DNA of 54,418 bases. Source: an uncultured Bacteroides sp. Lineage in GTDB: Bacteria > Bacteroidota > Bacteroidia > Bacteroidales > Bacteroidaceae. Shown here piece after piece: positions 25,063 to 34,242 of this stretch (its first letter is position 1; the number at the start of each line of letters is the position of its first letter). Under the pieces are notes generated by a model. The model ran no database searches and was not told where the DNA came from. It saw only the letters and a list, made by a program, of their open reading frames with translations. The position numbers and the translations under genes are program-made. The DNA is taken from assembly GCA_900556625.1 (NCBI GenBank), contig USPQ01000012.1:1-54418 (forward strand). Reading direction: 5' to 3'.

Positions 25063-28000
25063 ATGACGATAAGGTTAAACAAAGTTACAAGAGATTTGAA
25101 TGTAGGAATCGCGACGGTAGTTGAGTTCCTGCAAAAGAAAGGGTATACCGTTGAGGCTAATCCTAATACAAAAATTAGCGAGGAGCAGTACGCTATACTC
25201 GTAAAAGAGTTTAGTACGGATAAGAACCTTAGACTTGAATCGGAGCGTTTCATTCAGGAACGTCAGAATAAGGATCGTAATAAGGCATCGGTTTCGATTG
25301 AAGGCTTCGAAAAGCAACAGGAAAAACCGAAGTCGGAAGATGTGATCAAGACAGTCGTACCTGAGGATGCACGTCCGAAGTTTAAACCTGTCGGTAAAAT
25401 TGATTTGGATAAATTAAACGGTCGTAAAACTGATAAAGTAGAAAAGGAACCGGAACAGAAAAAGGAAACTGTGGTAGAACGTCCTGTGGTGGAACGTCCG
25501 ATAGTAGCGGAACGCCCTGTCGTTGAACCGGAAGTGAAGAAAGAACCCGAAAAGAAAGAGCCTGAAGTAAAAAAGGAAGAGGTGGTGGCACCTGCTCCAA
25601 CTCCGGCCGAACCTGTGGTGGTGAAACAACCGGAACCTGTAGCAGAACCGAAACCGGCAGAAGTTGAAAAAGTGGTAGTGGAAGAAGTGATTAAGGAAGA
25701 GCCGAAGAAGGTAGAAGCACCTGTGAAGGCAGAAGAACATAAAAAAGAAGAAAAGCCTGTGGAAGCAGTAGCATCGACAGAAGTCGTTTCGGAAGAAAAA
25801 GACGCTCCTAAGGAAGACGAGGTTTTCAAGATCCGTCAGCCGGAACTGGGAGCAAAGATTAATGTAATCGGTCAGATTGACCTTGCAGCATTGAATCAGT
25901 CAACTCGCCCTAAGAAGAAATCGAAGGAAGAGAAACGTCGTGAACGTGAAGAAAAAGAGAAAATCCGCCAGGATCAGAAGAAACTGATGAAGGAAGCGAT
26001 TATCAAGGAAATCCGTAAAGATGATGCCAAACAGGCTAAGAGCGGACCGAAAGATAACGCGGATGCAGCCGGTAACAAGAAAAAACGGAATCGTATCAGC
26101 AAAGAGAAGGTGGATGTGAATAACGTTGCAACTTCCAACTTTGCAGCTCCGAGACCGAATGTGCAAGGCAAAGGCGGTAATAATAATGGTGGTAATAACC
26201 AAGGTAACAATAACAACAATAATAGAAGAAACAATAACAAGGATCGTTTCAAAAAGCCGGTTATCAAACAGGAGGTAAGTGAAGAAGATGTAGCAAAACA
26301 GGTAAAAGAAACCTTGGCTCGTCTGACCACTAAAGGTAAGAACAAGACTTCCAAATACCGTAAGGAGAAACGTGAAATGGCTTCCAACCGTATGCAGGAA
26401 CTGGAAGATCAGGAAATGGCAGACAGCAAAGTATTGAAGCTGACCGAATTTGTTACAGCTAATGAATTAGCTACAATGATGGACGTTTCTGTCAACCAGG
26501 TTATTGCTACTTGTATGAGTATTGGCATTATGGTTTCTATCAACCAGCGTCTGGATGCGGAAACAATCAATCTGGTGGCCGAAGAATTTGGTTTCAAGAC
26601 CGAATATGTAAGTGCGGAAGTGGCACAGGCTATCGTGGAAGAAGAAGATGCTCCGGAAGATTTGCAGCCGCGTGCTCCGATTGTTACTGTAATGGGACAT
26701 GTTGACCATGGTAAGACTTCATTGCTTGACTATATCCGTAAGGCGAATGTGATTGCCGGTGAAGCCGGAGGTATCACACAACATATCGGTGCATACAATG
26801 TGAAGCTGGAAGACGGTCGCCGTATTACATTCCTTGATACTCCGGGACATGAGGCGTTTACCGCTATGCGTGCCCGTGGTGCGAAAGTAACGGATATTGC
26901 GATTATTATTGTAGCGGCGGATGATAACGTGATGCCGCAGACAAAGGAGGCCATCAACCATGCAATGGCGGCGGGTGTACCTATTGTGTTTGCTATCAAT
27001 AAGGTGGATAAACCGACTGCAAATCCGGATAAGATTAAAGAAGAATTGGCTGCTATGAATTACCTTGTTGAAGAATGGGGTGGTAAGTATCAGTCACAAG
27101 ATATCTCTGCCAAGAAAGGTATGGGAGTGGAAGATTTGTTGGAAAAGGTATTGCTGGAAGCCGAAATGCTCGACTTGAAGGCAAACCCGAACCGTAACGC
27201 TACGGGATCTATTATCGAGTCTTCACTTGACAAGGGACGTGGTTATGTAGCTACGGTATTGGTATCTAACGGTACTTTGAAAGTCGGAGATATCGTATTG
27301 GCCGGAACTAGCTATGGTCGTGTGAAGGCTATGTTCAATGAACGTAATCAACGTATCAAAGAAGCGGGTCCTGCTGAACCGGCATTGATTCTGGGATTGA
27401 ACGGTGCTCCTGCTGCCGGTGACACTTTCCATGTGGTAGAAAGCGACCAGGAAGCTCGTGAAATCACCAACAAACGTGAACAGTTGGCTCGTGAACAAGG
27501 CTTGCGTACGCAGAAGATTCTTACTTTGGATGAATTGGGTCGTCGTATCGCTTTGGGTAACTTCCAGGAATTGAATATTATCGTTAAGGGTGACGTGGAT
27601 GGTTCTGTGGAAGCATTGAGCGACTCGTTGATCAAGTTGTCTACGGAACAAATTCAGGTAAATGTCATCCATAAGGGCGTGGGAGCAATTTCCGAATCGG
27701 ATGTTTCTCTGGCCGCTGCTTCAGATGCGATTATCGTGGGATTCCAGGTACGTCCTTCAGGTGCTGCCGCTAAGATGGCTGAACAGGAAGGTGTCGATAT
27801 CCGTAAGTACTCTGTCATCTACGATGCAATTGAAGAGGTGAAGTCTGCTATGGAAGGTATGTTGGCGCCGGAAGTGAAGGAGCAGGTGACTGCTACTATC
27901 GAAATCCGCGAGGTGTTCAATATCACGAAAGTAGGTTTGGTAGCCGGTGCAATGGTGAAAACCGGAAAGGTGAAACGAAGCGACAAGGCTCGTCTGATTC

Positions 28001-28176
28001 GCGACGGTATCGTAATCTTTACCGGGAATATCAATGCGCTGAAACGCTTCAAGGACGATGTGAAGGAAGTAGGTACAAACTTTGAGTGTGGTATCAGCTT
28101 AGTGAACTGCAACGACATGAAGGTAGGCGATATGATCGAGGCATTCGAAGAAATAGAAGTGAAACAGACATTATAA
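25063..28176 (+). CDS. infB: Translation initiation factor IF-2
   Basis: 1037 residues, longer than typical because of a low-complexity N-terminal region. Residues 1-50 form an IF2-N domain (VTRDLNVGIATVVEFLQKKG). About 90-350 is rich in Glu, Lys, Pro and Val with repeated VVERPVVERPI-type runs, and about 370-395 is Asn/Gly-rich. A second IF2-N segment (about 470-500) precedes the G domain with GHVDHGKTS (about 544-552), DTPGHEAF and NKVD, then domains II-IV. It recruits initiator tRNA to the 30S subunit. A strong terminator follows at 28201-28238. Confidence 0.96.
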   Translation: MTIRLNKVTRDLNVGIATVVEFLQKKGYTVEANPNTKISEEQYAILVKEFSTDKNLRLESERFIQERQNKDRNKASVSIEGFEKQQEKPKSEDVIKTVVPEDARPKFKPVGKIDLDKLNGRKTDKVEKEPEQKKETVVERPVVERPIVAERPVVEPEVKKEPEKKEPEVKKEEVVAPAPTPAEPVVVKQPEPVAEPKPAEVEKVVVEEVIKEEPKKVEAPVKAEEHKKEEKPVEAVASTEVVSEEKDAPKEDEVFKIRQPELGAKINVIGQIDLAALNQSTRPKKKSKEEKRREREEKEKIRQDQKKLMKEAIIKEIRKDDAKQAKSGPKDNADAAGNKKKRNRISKEKVDVNNVATSNFAAPRPNVQGKGGNNNGGNNQGNNNNNNRRNNNKDRFKKPVIKQEVSEEDVAKQVKETLARLTTKGKNKTSKYRKEKREMASNRMQELEDQEMADSKVLKLTEFVTANELATMMDVSVNQVIATCMSIGIMVSINQRLDAETINLVAEEFGFKTEYVSAEVAQAIVEEEDAPEDLQPRAPIVTVMGHVDHGKTSLLDYIRKANVIAGEAGGITQHIGAYNVKLEDGRRITFLDTPGHEAFTAMRARGAKVTDIAIIIVAADDNVMPQTKEAINHAMAAGVPIVFAINKVDKPTANPDKIKEELAAMNYLVEEWGGKYQSQDISAKKGMGVEDLLEKVLLEAEMLDLKANPNRNATGSIIESSLDKGRGYVATVLVSNGTLKVGDIVLAGTSYGRVKAMFNERNQRIKEAGPAEPALILGLNGAPAAGDTFHVVESDQEAREITNKREQLAREQGLRTQKILTLDELGRRIALGNFQELNIIVKGDVDGSVEALSDSLIKLSTEQIQVNVIHKGVGAISESDVSLAAASDAIIVGFQVRPSGAAAKMAEQEGVDIRKYSVIYDAIEEVKSAMEGMLAPEVKEQVTATIEIREVFNITKVGLVAGAMVKTGKVKRSDKARLIRDGIVIFTGNINALKRFKDDVKEVGTNFECGISLVNCNDMKVGDMIEAFEEIEVKQTL

Positions 28177-28200
28177 TTTGTACTGAATTAAGAATAAACG

Positions 28201-28238
28201 GAGGCACAGAGTGAATTATAACTCCGTGCCTCTTTTTT
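28201..28238 (+). terminator. Intrinsic terminator after infB
   Basis: GAGGCACAGAGT (28201-28212) pairs with ACTCCGTGCCTC (28221-28232) with one mismatch around an 8-base loop, followed by a T-run to 28238. It ends only 16 bases before the cvpA ATG, leaving little room for a separate promoter, so partial read-through may feed cvpA-suf. Confidence 0.85.
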
Positions 28239-28254
28239 CTTTTTATAGAGAAAT

Positions 28255-28785
28255 ATGGCAACGATTGATATTATTATCCTTATTATAATAGGTGCAGGCG
28301 CAATAGTAGGCTTTATGAAAGGCTTTATTCGTCAGTTGGCTTCTATACTGGGATTAATAGTCGGTTTGCTGGCGGCGAAGGCTTTGTATACCACTTTAGC
28401 GGAAAAGCTTTGTCCAACGGTGACTGATTCGATGACTGTTGCACAGGTATTGGCTTTTATTATCATCTGGATAGCCGTTCCACTGATATTCTTATTGGTG
28501 GCTTCGTTGCTGACAAAGGCAATGAAAGCGGTTTCGCTGGATTGGTTGAACCGTTGGCTCGGTTGTGTGCTGGGAGCACTTAAATTTCTATTGTTAACAA
28601 GTCTGGTGATTTGTCTGATAGAGTTTATGGATGGCGATAATAAGTTAATTAGTGCAACAAAAAAGAGCGAATCTTTGTTATATTATCCGATAGAAACGTT
28701 TGCGGGAATCTTTTTCCCTGCTGCTAAGAGTATGACGCAACAATATATATTAGAGAATAAAGATGCAACAAGAAGAACCCAATAA
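28255..28785 (+). CDS. CvpA-family membrane protein
   Basis: 176 residues with four membrane helices. It opens with IIILIIIGAGAIVGFMKGFIRQLASILGL (first part residues 6-20), the GxxxGFxxGFxxQ pattern of the CvpA family (PF02674), linked elsewhere to colicin V production and envelope or bile stress. The last 23 bases overlap the start of sufB, so it is translated as the first gene of the suf operon. A role in the suf pathway is not known. Confidence 0.85.
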   Translation: MATIDIIILIIIGAGAIVGFMKGFIRQLASILGLIVGLLAAKALYTTLAEKLCPTVTDSMTVAQVLAFIIIWIAVPLIFLLVASLLTKAMKAVSLDWLNRWLGCVLGALKFLLLTSLVICLIEFMDGDNKLISATKKSESLLYYPIETFAGIFFPAAKSMTQQYILENKDATRRTQ

Positions 28786-30217
28786 ATATGTAAAGGAACT
28801 AACGCAGGAGAAGTACAAATATGGCTTCACCACGGAGGTGCATACAGACATCATTGAGCGTGGACTTAATGAGGATGTGATTCGTTTGATTTCATCGAAA
28901 AAGGACGAACCGGAGTGGTTGCTGGAGTTCCGATTGAAAGCGTACCGCCACTGGCTGACGCTGGAAATGCCCACATGGGCACATCTCCGTATTCCGGAGA
29001 TTGATTATCAGGCTATTTCTTACTATGCTGATCCTACTAAGAAAAAGGAAGGGCCGAAGAGCATGGATGAGGTTGATCCTGAACTAATAAAGACCTTCAA
29101 TAAGTTGGGAATTCCTTTGGAAGAACAAATGGCCTTGAGTGGAATGGCGGTTGATGCCGTAATGGACTCGGTTTCAGTAAAGACTACCTTCAAGGAAACA
29201 TTGATGGAAAAAGGAATTATTTTCTGTTCGTTCAGCGAAGCGGTGCGTGAACATCCGGACTTGGTGAAGAAGTACCTTGGTTCGGTAGTCGGTTACCGTG
29301 ATAATTTCTTTGCCGCATTGAACTCAGCTGTATTCTCCGACGGTTCTTTTGTGTATATTCCGAAGGGGGTGCGTTGTCCTATGGAGCTTTCTACTTATTT
29401 CCGTATCAATGCCCGTAACACGGGACAATTTGAACGTACGCTGATTGTGGCGGATGATGATTCGTATGTATCTTATCTGGAAGGATGTACGGCTCCGATG
29501 CGGGATGAGAATCAACTGCACGCTGCTATTGTAGAGATTATCGTGCATGACCGTGCAGAAGTGAAATACAGTACGGTTCAGAATTGGTATCCGGGAGATG
29601 CCGAAGGTAAAGGCGGTGTATACAATTTTGTGACGAAGCGAGGTAACTGCAAAGGAGTGGATAGTAAACTTTCCTGGACACAAGTGGAAACCGGTTCGGC
29701 GATTACCTGGAAATATCCTTCCTGTATCCTGACAGGTGATAATTCGACAGCTGAATTTTATTCTGTGGCTGTGACTAATAACTATCAGCAGGCGGATACG
29801 GGTACGAAGATGATTCATCTCGGTAAGAATACACGTAGTACAATTGTCAGCAAAGGTATTTCTGCCGGTCACAGCGAGAATTCGTATCGCGGACTGGTCC
29901 GTGTAGCGGAGAAAGCGGATAACGCTCGTAATTACAGCCAGTGTGACTCTTTGTTGTTGGGAGATAAGTGCGGTGCACATACTTTCCCATATATGGATAT
30001 TCATAATGAGACAGCGGTAGTGGAACATGAAGCTACGACAAGCAAGATCAGTGAAGACCAGATTTTCTATTGCAACCAGCGCGGTATTCCGACAGAGGAC
30101 GCTATCGGACTGATTGTGAACGGATATGCGAAAGAAGTATTGAATAAACTTCCAATGGAATTTGCGGTAGAAGCACAGAAGTTGCTTACTATCTCCTTGG
30201 AAGGAAGTGTAGGATAA
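28763..30217 (+). CDS. sufB: Fe-S cluster assembly scaffold SufB
   Basis: 484 residues, full length. Conserved SufB stretches include YIPKGVRCPMELSTYFRIN, NRGNCKGVDSKLSW-like GNCKGVDSKLSW, SHGSQ-type SAGHSENSYRG and YSQCDSLLLGDKCGAHTFPY, the last holding the Cys pair used for cluster assembly. With SufC and SufD it forms the SufBC2D complex that builds Fe-S clusters. The start overlaps the cvpA 3' end by 23 bases. sufC follows after 15 bases. Confidence 0.96.
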   Translation: MQQEEPNKYVKELTQEKYKYGFTTEVHTDIIERGLNEDVIRLISSKKDEPEWLLEFRLKAYRHWLTLEMPTWAHLRIPEIDYQAISYYADPTKKKEGPKSMDEVDPELIKTFNKLGIPLEEQMALSGMAVDAVMDSVSVKTTFKETLMEKGIIFCSFSEAVREHPDLVKKYLGSVVGYRDNFFAALNSAVFSDGSFVYIPKGVRCPMELSTYFRINARNTGQFERTLIVADDDSYVSYLEGCTAPMRDENQLHAAIVEIIVHDRAEVKYSTVQNWYPGDAEGKGGVYNFVTKRGNCKGVDSKLSWTQVETGSAITWKYPSCILTGDNSTAEFYSVAVTNNYQQADTGTKMIHLGKNTRSTIVSKGISAGHSENSYRGLVRVAEKADNARNYSQCDSLLLGDKCGAHTFPYMDIHNETAVVEHEATTSKISEDQIFYCNQRGIPTEDAIGLIVNGYAKEVLNKLPMEFAVEAQKLLTISLEGSVG

Positions 30218-30232
30218 AAAATAAAAGTGATT

Positions 30233-30985
30233 ATGTTAGAAATAAAAGACCTGCATGCCAGCATTAATGGCAAAGAGATATTGAAAGGCATTAACCTGAC
30301 GGTGAAACCGGGCGAAGTACATGCAATTATGGGACCGAATGGTTCCGGTAAGAGTACTTTGTCGTCGGTACTGGTGGGGAATCCGGCTTTTGAGGTAACG
30401 AAAGGTTCAATCACTTTTTATGGAAAGAATCTGTTGGAGTTGAGTCCGGAAGATCGTAGCCATGAAGGTATTTTCCTTAGTTTCCAGTATCCGGTGGAGA
30501 TTCCGGGAGTGAGTATGGTAAACTTTATGCGTGCTGCCGTAAACGAACAACGCAAATACAAAGGTCTGCCTGCACTGACTGCCAGCGAGTTCCTGAAACT
30601 GATGCGTGAGAAACGTGCGGTGGTTGAATTGGATAACAAATTGGCTAACCGTTCGGTAAACGAAGGTTTCTCCGGTGGTGAAAAGAAACGGAACGAGATT
30701 TTCCAAATGGCGATGTTGGAACCACGTTTAAGCATTCTTGACGAGACGGACTCCGGTCTGGATATAGATGCTCTTCGTATCGTTGCGGAAGGAGTGAACA
30801 AATTGAAAACTCCCGAAACAAGCACAATTGTTATCACTCACTATCAACGTCTGCTTGATTATATCAAACCGGATATCGTGCATGTTCTTTATAAAGGTCG
30901 TATCGTGAAAACTGCCGGACCGGAACTTGCTCTTGAACTGGAAGAAAAAGGATATGATTGGATAAAGAAAGAAGTAGGAGAATGA
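30233..30985 (+). CDS. sufC: Suf system ATPase SufC
   Basis: 250 residues from the ATG at 30233; a GTG at 30227 is possible but less likely. Walker A GPNGSGKST, signature FSGGEKKRNEI and Walker B LSILDETDSGLD are complete. SufC is the soluble ABC ATPase that drives conformational change in SufBCD. Its stop overlaps the sufD start by four bases (ATGA at 30982). Confidence 0.95.
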   Translation: MLEIKDLHASINGKEILKGINLTVKPGEVHAIMGPNGSGKSTLSSVLVGNPAFEVTKGSITFYGKNLLELSPEDRSHEGIFLSFQYPVEIPGVSMVNFMRAAVNEQRKYKGLPALTASEFLKLMREKRAVVELDNKLANRSVNEGFSGGEKKRNEIFQMAMLEPRLSILDETDSGLDIDALRIVAEGVNKLKTPETSTIVITHYQRLLDYIKPDIVHVLYKGRIVKTAGPELALELEEKGYDWIKKEVGE

Positions 30986-32331
30986 CGATGAATGCGGAAC
31001 AACAATATATAGAACTCTTCTCGCAGACGGAAGCTATGATCTGCAAACATAGCGCTGAAGTGCTGAATGCGCCTCGTGCTGCTGCCTTTGCCGATTTTGA
31101 GCGAATCGGATTCCCGACCCGCAAAATGGAGAAGTACAAATATACGGATGTAAGCAAGTATTTTGAACCAGACTTTGGTTTGAACCTGAATCGCTTGGCT
31201 ATTCCGGTCAATCCGTATGAAGTGTTCAAGTGCGATGTGCCGAATATGAGCACTGCCCTGTATTTTGTGGTGAATGATGCTTTCTATGACAAGGCCCTTC
31301 CCAAAAGTCGTTTGCCGGAAGGCGTGATATTTGGCAGCTTGAAAGAGGTGGCCAGGCAACATCCCGAATTGGTGAAGAAGTATTACGGCAAACTGGCGGA
31401 TACTTCAAAAGATGGTGTGACCGCCTTTAATACGACTTTTGCGCAAGATGGCGTAATTTTCTATGTGCCGAAGAATGTAGTAGTGGAAAAACCTATCCAG
31501 TTGGTGAATATTCTTCGTGCAGATGTCAATTTCATGGTGAACCGCCGTGTGTTGATTATTCTGGAAGATGGTGCACAAGCCCGTCTGCTGATTTGTGATC
31601 ATGCTATGGATAATGTGAACTTCCTTGCAACACAGGTAATAGAAGTCTTTGCAGGAGAGAATACGGTGTTTGATTTGTATGAGTTGGAAGAAACACATAC
31701 AAGTACTGTCCGTATTAGTAATTTATATGTAAAGCAGGAAGCAAACAGTAACGTTTTGCTGAATGGTATGACTTTGCATAATGGCACTACCCGTAATACT
31801 ACGGAGGTATTGCTGGCAGGAGAAGGTGCTGAAATTAATCTTTGCGGAATGGCGATTGCTGATAAGAACCAGCATATAGATAATAATACAAGTATTGATC
31901 ACGCGGTTCCGAATTGTACAAGTAATGAATTATTCAAATATGTACTCGATGATCAGTCGATAGGTGCATTTGCCGGATTAGTGCTGGTACGTCCTGACGC
32001 CCAACATACAAATTCTCAACAGACAAACCGTAATCTTTGCGCTACACGTGATGCTAGAATGTACACGCAGCCGCAGTTGGAGATTTATGCGGACGATGTG
32101 AAATGTTCGCATGGAGCAACGGTGGGACAGCTTGATGAGAATGCATTGTTTTATATGCGTTCCCGTGGAATCAACGAGAAAGAAGCTCGTCTGCTTCTGA
32201 TGTTTGCGTTTGTCAACGAAGTGATTGATACCATTCGTCTGGATGCGCTGAAAGATCGCTTGCATCTGTTGGTTGAGAAACGTTTCCGTGGTGAGTTGAA
32301 CAGATGTCAGGGTTGTGCGATTTGTAAATGA
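30982..32331 (+). CDS. sufD: Fe-S cluster assembly protein SufD
   Basis: 449 residues from the ATG at 30982, which forms an ATGA overlap with sufC. The N-terminus (PTRKMEKYKYTDVSKYF) and the right-handed beta-helix core match SufD, including DNNTSIDHAVPNC and KCSHGATVGQLDENALFYMRSRG near the C-terminus. It ends with RCQGCAICK, a Cys-rich tail. It is the partner of SufB in the scaffold complex and helps iron acquisition. sufS follows after 16 bases. Confidence 0.94.
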   Translation: MTMNAEQQYIELFSQTEAMICKHSAEVLNAPRAAAFADFERIGFPTRKMEKYKYTDVSKYFEPDFGLNLNRLAIPVNPYEVFKCDVPNMSTALYFVVNDAFYDKALPKSRLPEGVIFGSLKEVARQHPELVKKYYGKLADTSKDGVTAFNTTFAQDGVIFYVPKNVVVEKPIQLVNILRADVNFMVNRRVLIILEDGAQARLLICDHAMDNVNFLATQVIEVFAGENTVFDLYELEETHTSTVRISNLYVKQEANSNVLLNGMTLHNGTTRNTTEVLLAGEGAEINLCGMAIADKNQHIDNNTSIDHAVPNCTSNELFKYVLDDQSIGAFAGLVLVRPDAQHTNSQQTNRNLCATRDARMYTQPQLEIYADDVKCSHGATVGQLDENALFYMRSRGINEKEARLLLMFAFVNEVIDTIRLDALKDRLHLLVEKRFRGELNRCQGCAICK

Positions 32332-32347
32332 GTAATAGCGAATAAAC

Positions 32348-33559
32348 ATGGATATTCAAAAGATACGTGAGGATTTCCCGATATTGAGCCGTACGGTTTA
32401 CGGTAAGCCATTGGTTTATTTCGATAACGGTGCGACGACTCAGAAACCCCGTCTGGTGGTTGATGCATTGGTAGATGAGTATTATTCCGTCAATGCAAAT
32501 GTGCATCGCGGAGTGCATTATCTTTCACAGCAGGCTACGGAACTGCACGAAGCCTCTCGTGAAACGGTACGTCAGTTTATCAATGCCCGCAGCACGAGTG
32601 AAGTGGTGTTCACACGGGGAACAACGGAAAGCATAAACTTGCTTGTTTCCAGTTTTGGTGACGAGTTTATGCAAGAAGGGGATGAGGTGATCCTTTCTGT
32701 AATGGAACATCATAGTAATATTGTCCCCTGGCAACTTCTGGCTGCTCGTAAAGGTATTGCAATCAAAGTGATTCCGATGAACGACAAAGGCGAACTGTTG
32801 TTGGACGAATACGAAAAATTATTCTCCGAACGCACGAAGATTGTCAGTGTGGTGCATGTGTCGAACGTATTGGGTACGGTGAATCCGGTGAAGGAAATGA
32901 TTGCAACAGCACATGCTCACGGTGTACCCTGTCTGATTGATGCAGCTCAGTCTATCCCTCACATGAAAGTGGACGTACAGGATTTGGATGCCGATTTTCT
33001 CGTGTTCTCCGCTCATAAAATATATGGTCCGACAGGTGTCGGTGTACTTTATGGAAAGGAAGAATGGCTGGACCGCCTTCCGCCTTACCAGGGAGGAGGA
33101 GAGATGATTCAGCATGTCTCTTTTGAAAAAACGACTTTCAATGAACTTCCTTTCAAGTTTGAAGCCGGTACACCTGACTATATCGGAACTACCGGACTGG
33201 CGAAAGCACTCGATTATGTGAATGGTATCGGTCTGGAGCAAATAGCCGCCCATGAGCATGAACTGACAACTTATGCTCTGCAACGTCTGAAAGAAATTCC
33301 TACTATGCGTATATTCGGTGAAGCTGCTGACCATGGAGCGGTGATATCCTTCCTTGTCGGCGACATTCATCATTTCGATCTCGGAACTTTACTCGACCGC
33401 TTAGGTATTGCCGTCCGTACAGGACATCATTGTGCCCAACCTTTGATGCAACGCCTTGGCATAGAGGGGACAGTGCGGGCTTCGTTTGCCATGTACAATA
33501 CGAAATCGGAAATTGATATATTGGTGGCCGGGATTGAACGTGTCAGCAAGATGTTTTAA
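32348..33559 (+). CDS. sufS: Cysteine desulfurase SufS
   Basis: 403 residues. The PLP lysine lies in FSAHKIYGPTGVG (about 223) and the catalytic Cys in RTGHHCAQPLMQRLG (about 361), the class II SufS arrangement. It removes sulfur from cysteine for the SufBCD scaffold. No sufE or sufU is in the window, so the sulfur-transfer partner must be encoded elsewhere. A clear terminator closes the operon at 33567-33598. Confidence 0.95.
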   Translation: MDIQKIREDFPILSRTVYGKPLVYFDNGATTQKPRLVVDALVDEYYSVNANVHRGVHYLSQQATELHEASRETVRQFINARSTSEVVFTRGTTESINLLVSSFGDEFMQEGDEVILSVMEHHSNIVPWQLLAARKGIAIKVIPMNDKGELLLDEYEKLFSERTKIVSVVHVSNVLGTVNPVKEMIATAHAHGVPCLIDAAQSIPHMKVDVQDLDADFLVFSAHKIYGPTGVGVLYGKEEWLDRLPPYQGGGEMIQHVSFEKTTFNELPFKFEAGTPDYIGTTGLAKALDYVNGIGLEQIAAHEHELTTYALQRLKEIPTMRIFGEAADHGAVISFLVGDIHHFDLGTLLDRLGIAVRTGHHCAQPLMQRLGIEGTVRASFAMYNTKSEIDILVAGIERVSKMF

Positions 33560-33566
33560 AGATATG

Positions 33567-33598
33567 AATCGCTATTTCTGTGGAATAGCGATTTTTTT
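33567..33598 (+). terminator. Intrinsic terminator of the cvpA-suf operon
   Basis: AATCGCTATT (33567-33576) and AATAGCGATT (33584-33593) pair exactly around a 7-base loop and are followed by a T-run to 33598, eight bases after the sufS stop. Confidence 0.9.
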
Positions 33599-33743
33599 AT
33601 TCTTTAACTAAAAAAAGAATACCCAAAGTGCAGTGATTTGAGTTTTCTTGCGTCTAATGAGTAAAGAAACAAATATTCATGGAATATCTGGAGGGTCGTG
33701 AGACCATGCTTATATTATAAATTCTCTCTCTTTAACATTAATG

Positions 33744-33787
33744 GCAGCTATATCGTAAATAAATTACGGTATAGCTGCAACTTTTTT
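33744..33787 (+). terminator. Second terminator hairpin upstream of the YbjQ-family gene
   Basis: GCAGCTATATCGTAA (33744-33758) pairs with TTACGGTATAGCTGC (33764-33778), with one G-U, around a 5-base loop and is followed by TTTTTT (33782-33787). Since the suf operon already ends at 33598, this implies a separate short transcript or a 5' leader attenuator starting between 33600 and 33740. That interval also holds GGTC-GTGA-GACC, a small GNRA-type hairpin near 33693-33704. Confidence 0.75.
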
Positions 33788-33842
33788 AGGACGGTTTACG
33801 TCTAATATATAGAATTGCAAATAACTTAAAGAGAAAAAGACA

Positions 33843-34169
33843 ATGTTAATAACAACAACTCCCATTATTGAGGGAAAACGAATAGTGAAATATTATGGAA
33901 TCGTTTCCGGAGAAACAATCATAGGTGCCAATGTGTTTCGTGACTTGTTTGCAAGTATCCGCGATATTGTAGGAGGGCGTTCCGGAGCGTACGAAGAAGT
34001 ATTGCGCAAAGCTAAAGATACCGCTTTGCAGGAAATGCAGGCACAAGCTGCTCAGTTAGGAGCAAATGCCGTGATAGGTGTTGATTTGGATTACGAGACA
34101 GTAGGAGGTAGTGGCAGTATGCTAATGGTGACTGCTAACGGTACAGCCGTAAAGATTGAGGATGACTGA
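33843..34169 (+). CDS. YbjQ-family (heavy-metal-binding-domain-like) protein
   Basis: 108 residues, full length for PF01906. Conserved stretches are YYGIVSGETIIGANVFRDLFA, given here in part as GIVSGETIIGANV (about 20-32), then SIRDIVGGRSGAYEEVLRKA and GANAVIGVDLDYETVG. The family forms pentamers in crystal structures; its function is not established despite the name. It stands alone between a terminator hairpin upstream and a shared bidirectional terminator downstream. Confidence 0.88.
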   Translation: MLITTTPIIEGKRIVKYYGIVSGETIIGANVFRDLFASIRDIVGGRSGAYEEVLRKAKDTALQEMQAQAAQLGANAVIGVDLDYETVGGSGSMLMVTANGTAVKIEDD

Positions 34170-34188
34170 GATAGGTGGCATTGAAATT

Positions 34189-34234
34189 ATAAATCATTAT
34201 TCATTCCGAATAAGCAGAATGAATAATGATTTAT
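34189..34234. terminator. Bidirectional terminator, left edge of the polysaccharide utilization locus
   Basis: Arms 34189-34206 and 34217-34234 are exact 18-base inverted repeats (core AAATCATTATTCATTC) around a 10-base loop. It lies between the YbjQ-family stop and the convergent sulfatase stop at 34243. Confidence 0.85.
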
Positions 34235-34242
34235 TTAAGGTT

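Noticed and set aside
25263..25829. Ser/Thr-rich 188-codon minus-strand frame inside infB
   Set aside because: It is the antisense of the Glu/Lys/Pro low-complexity segment of IF2, which gives long open frames by composition.
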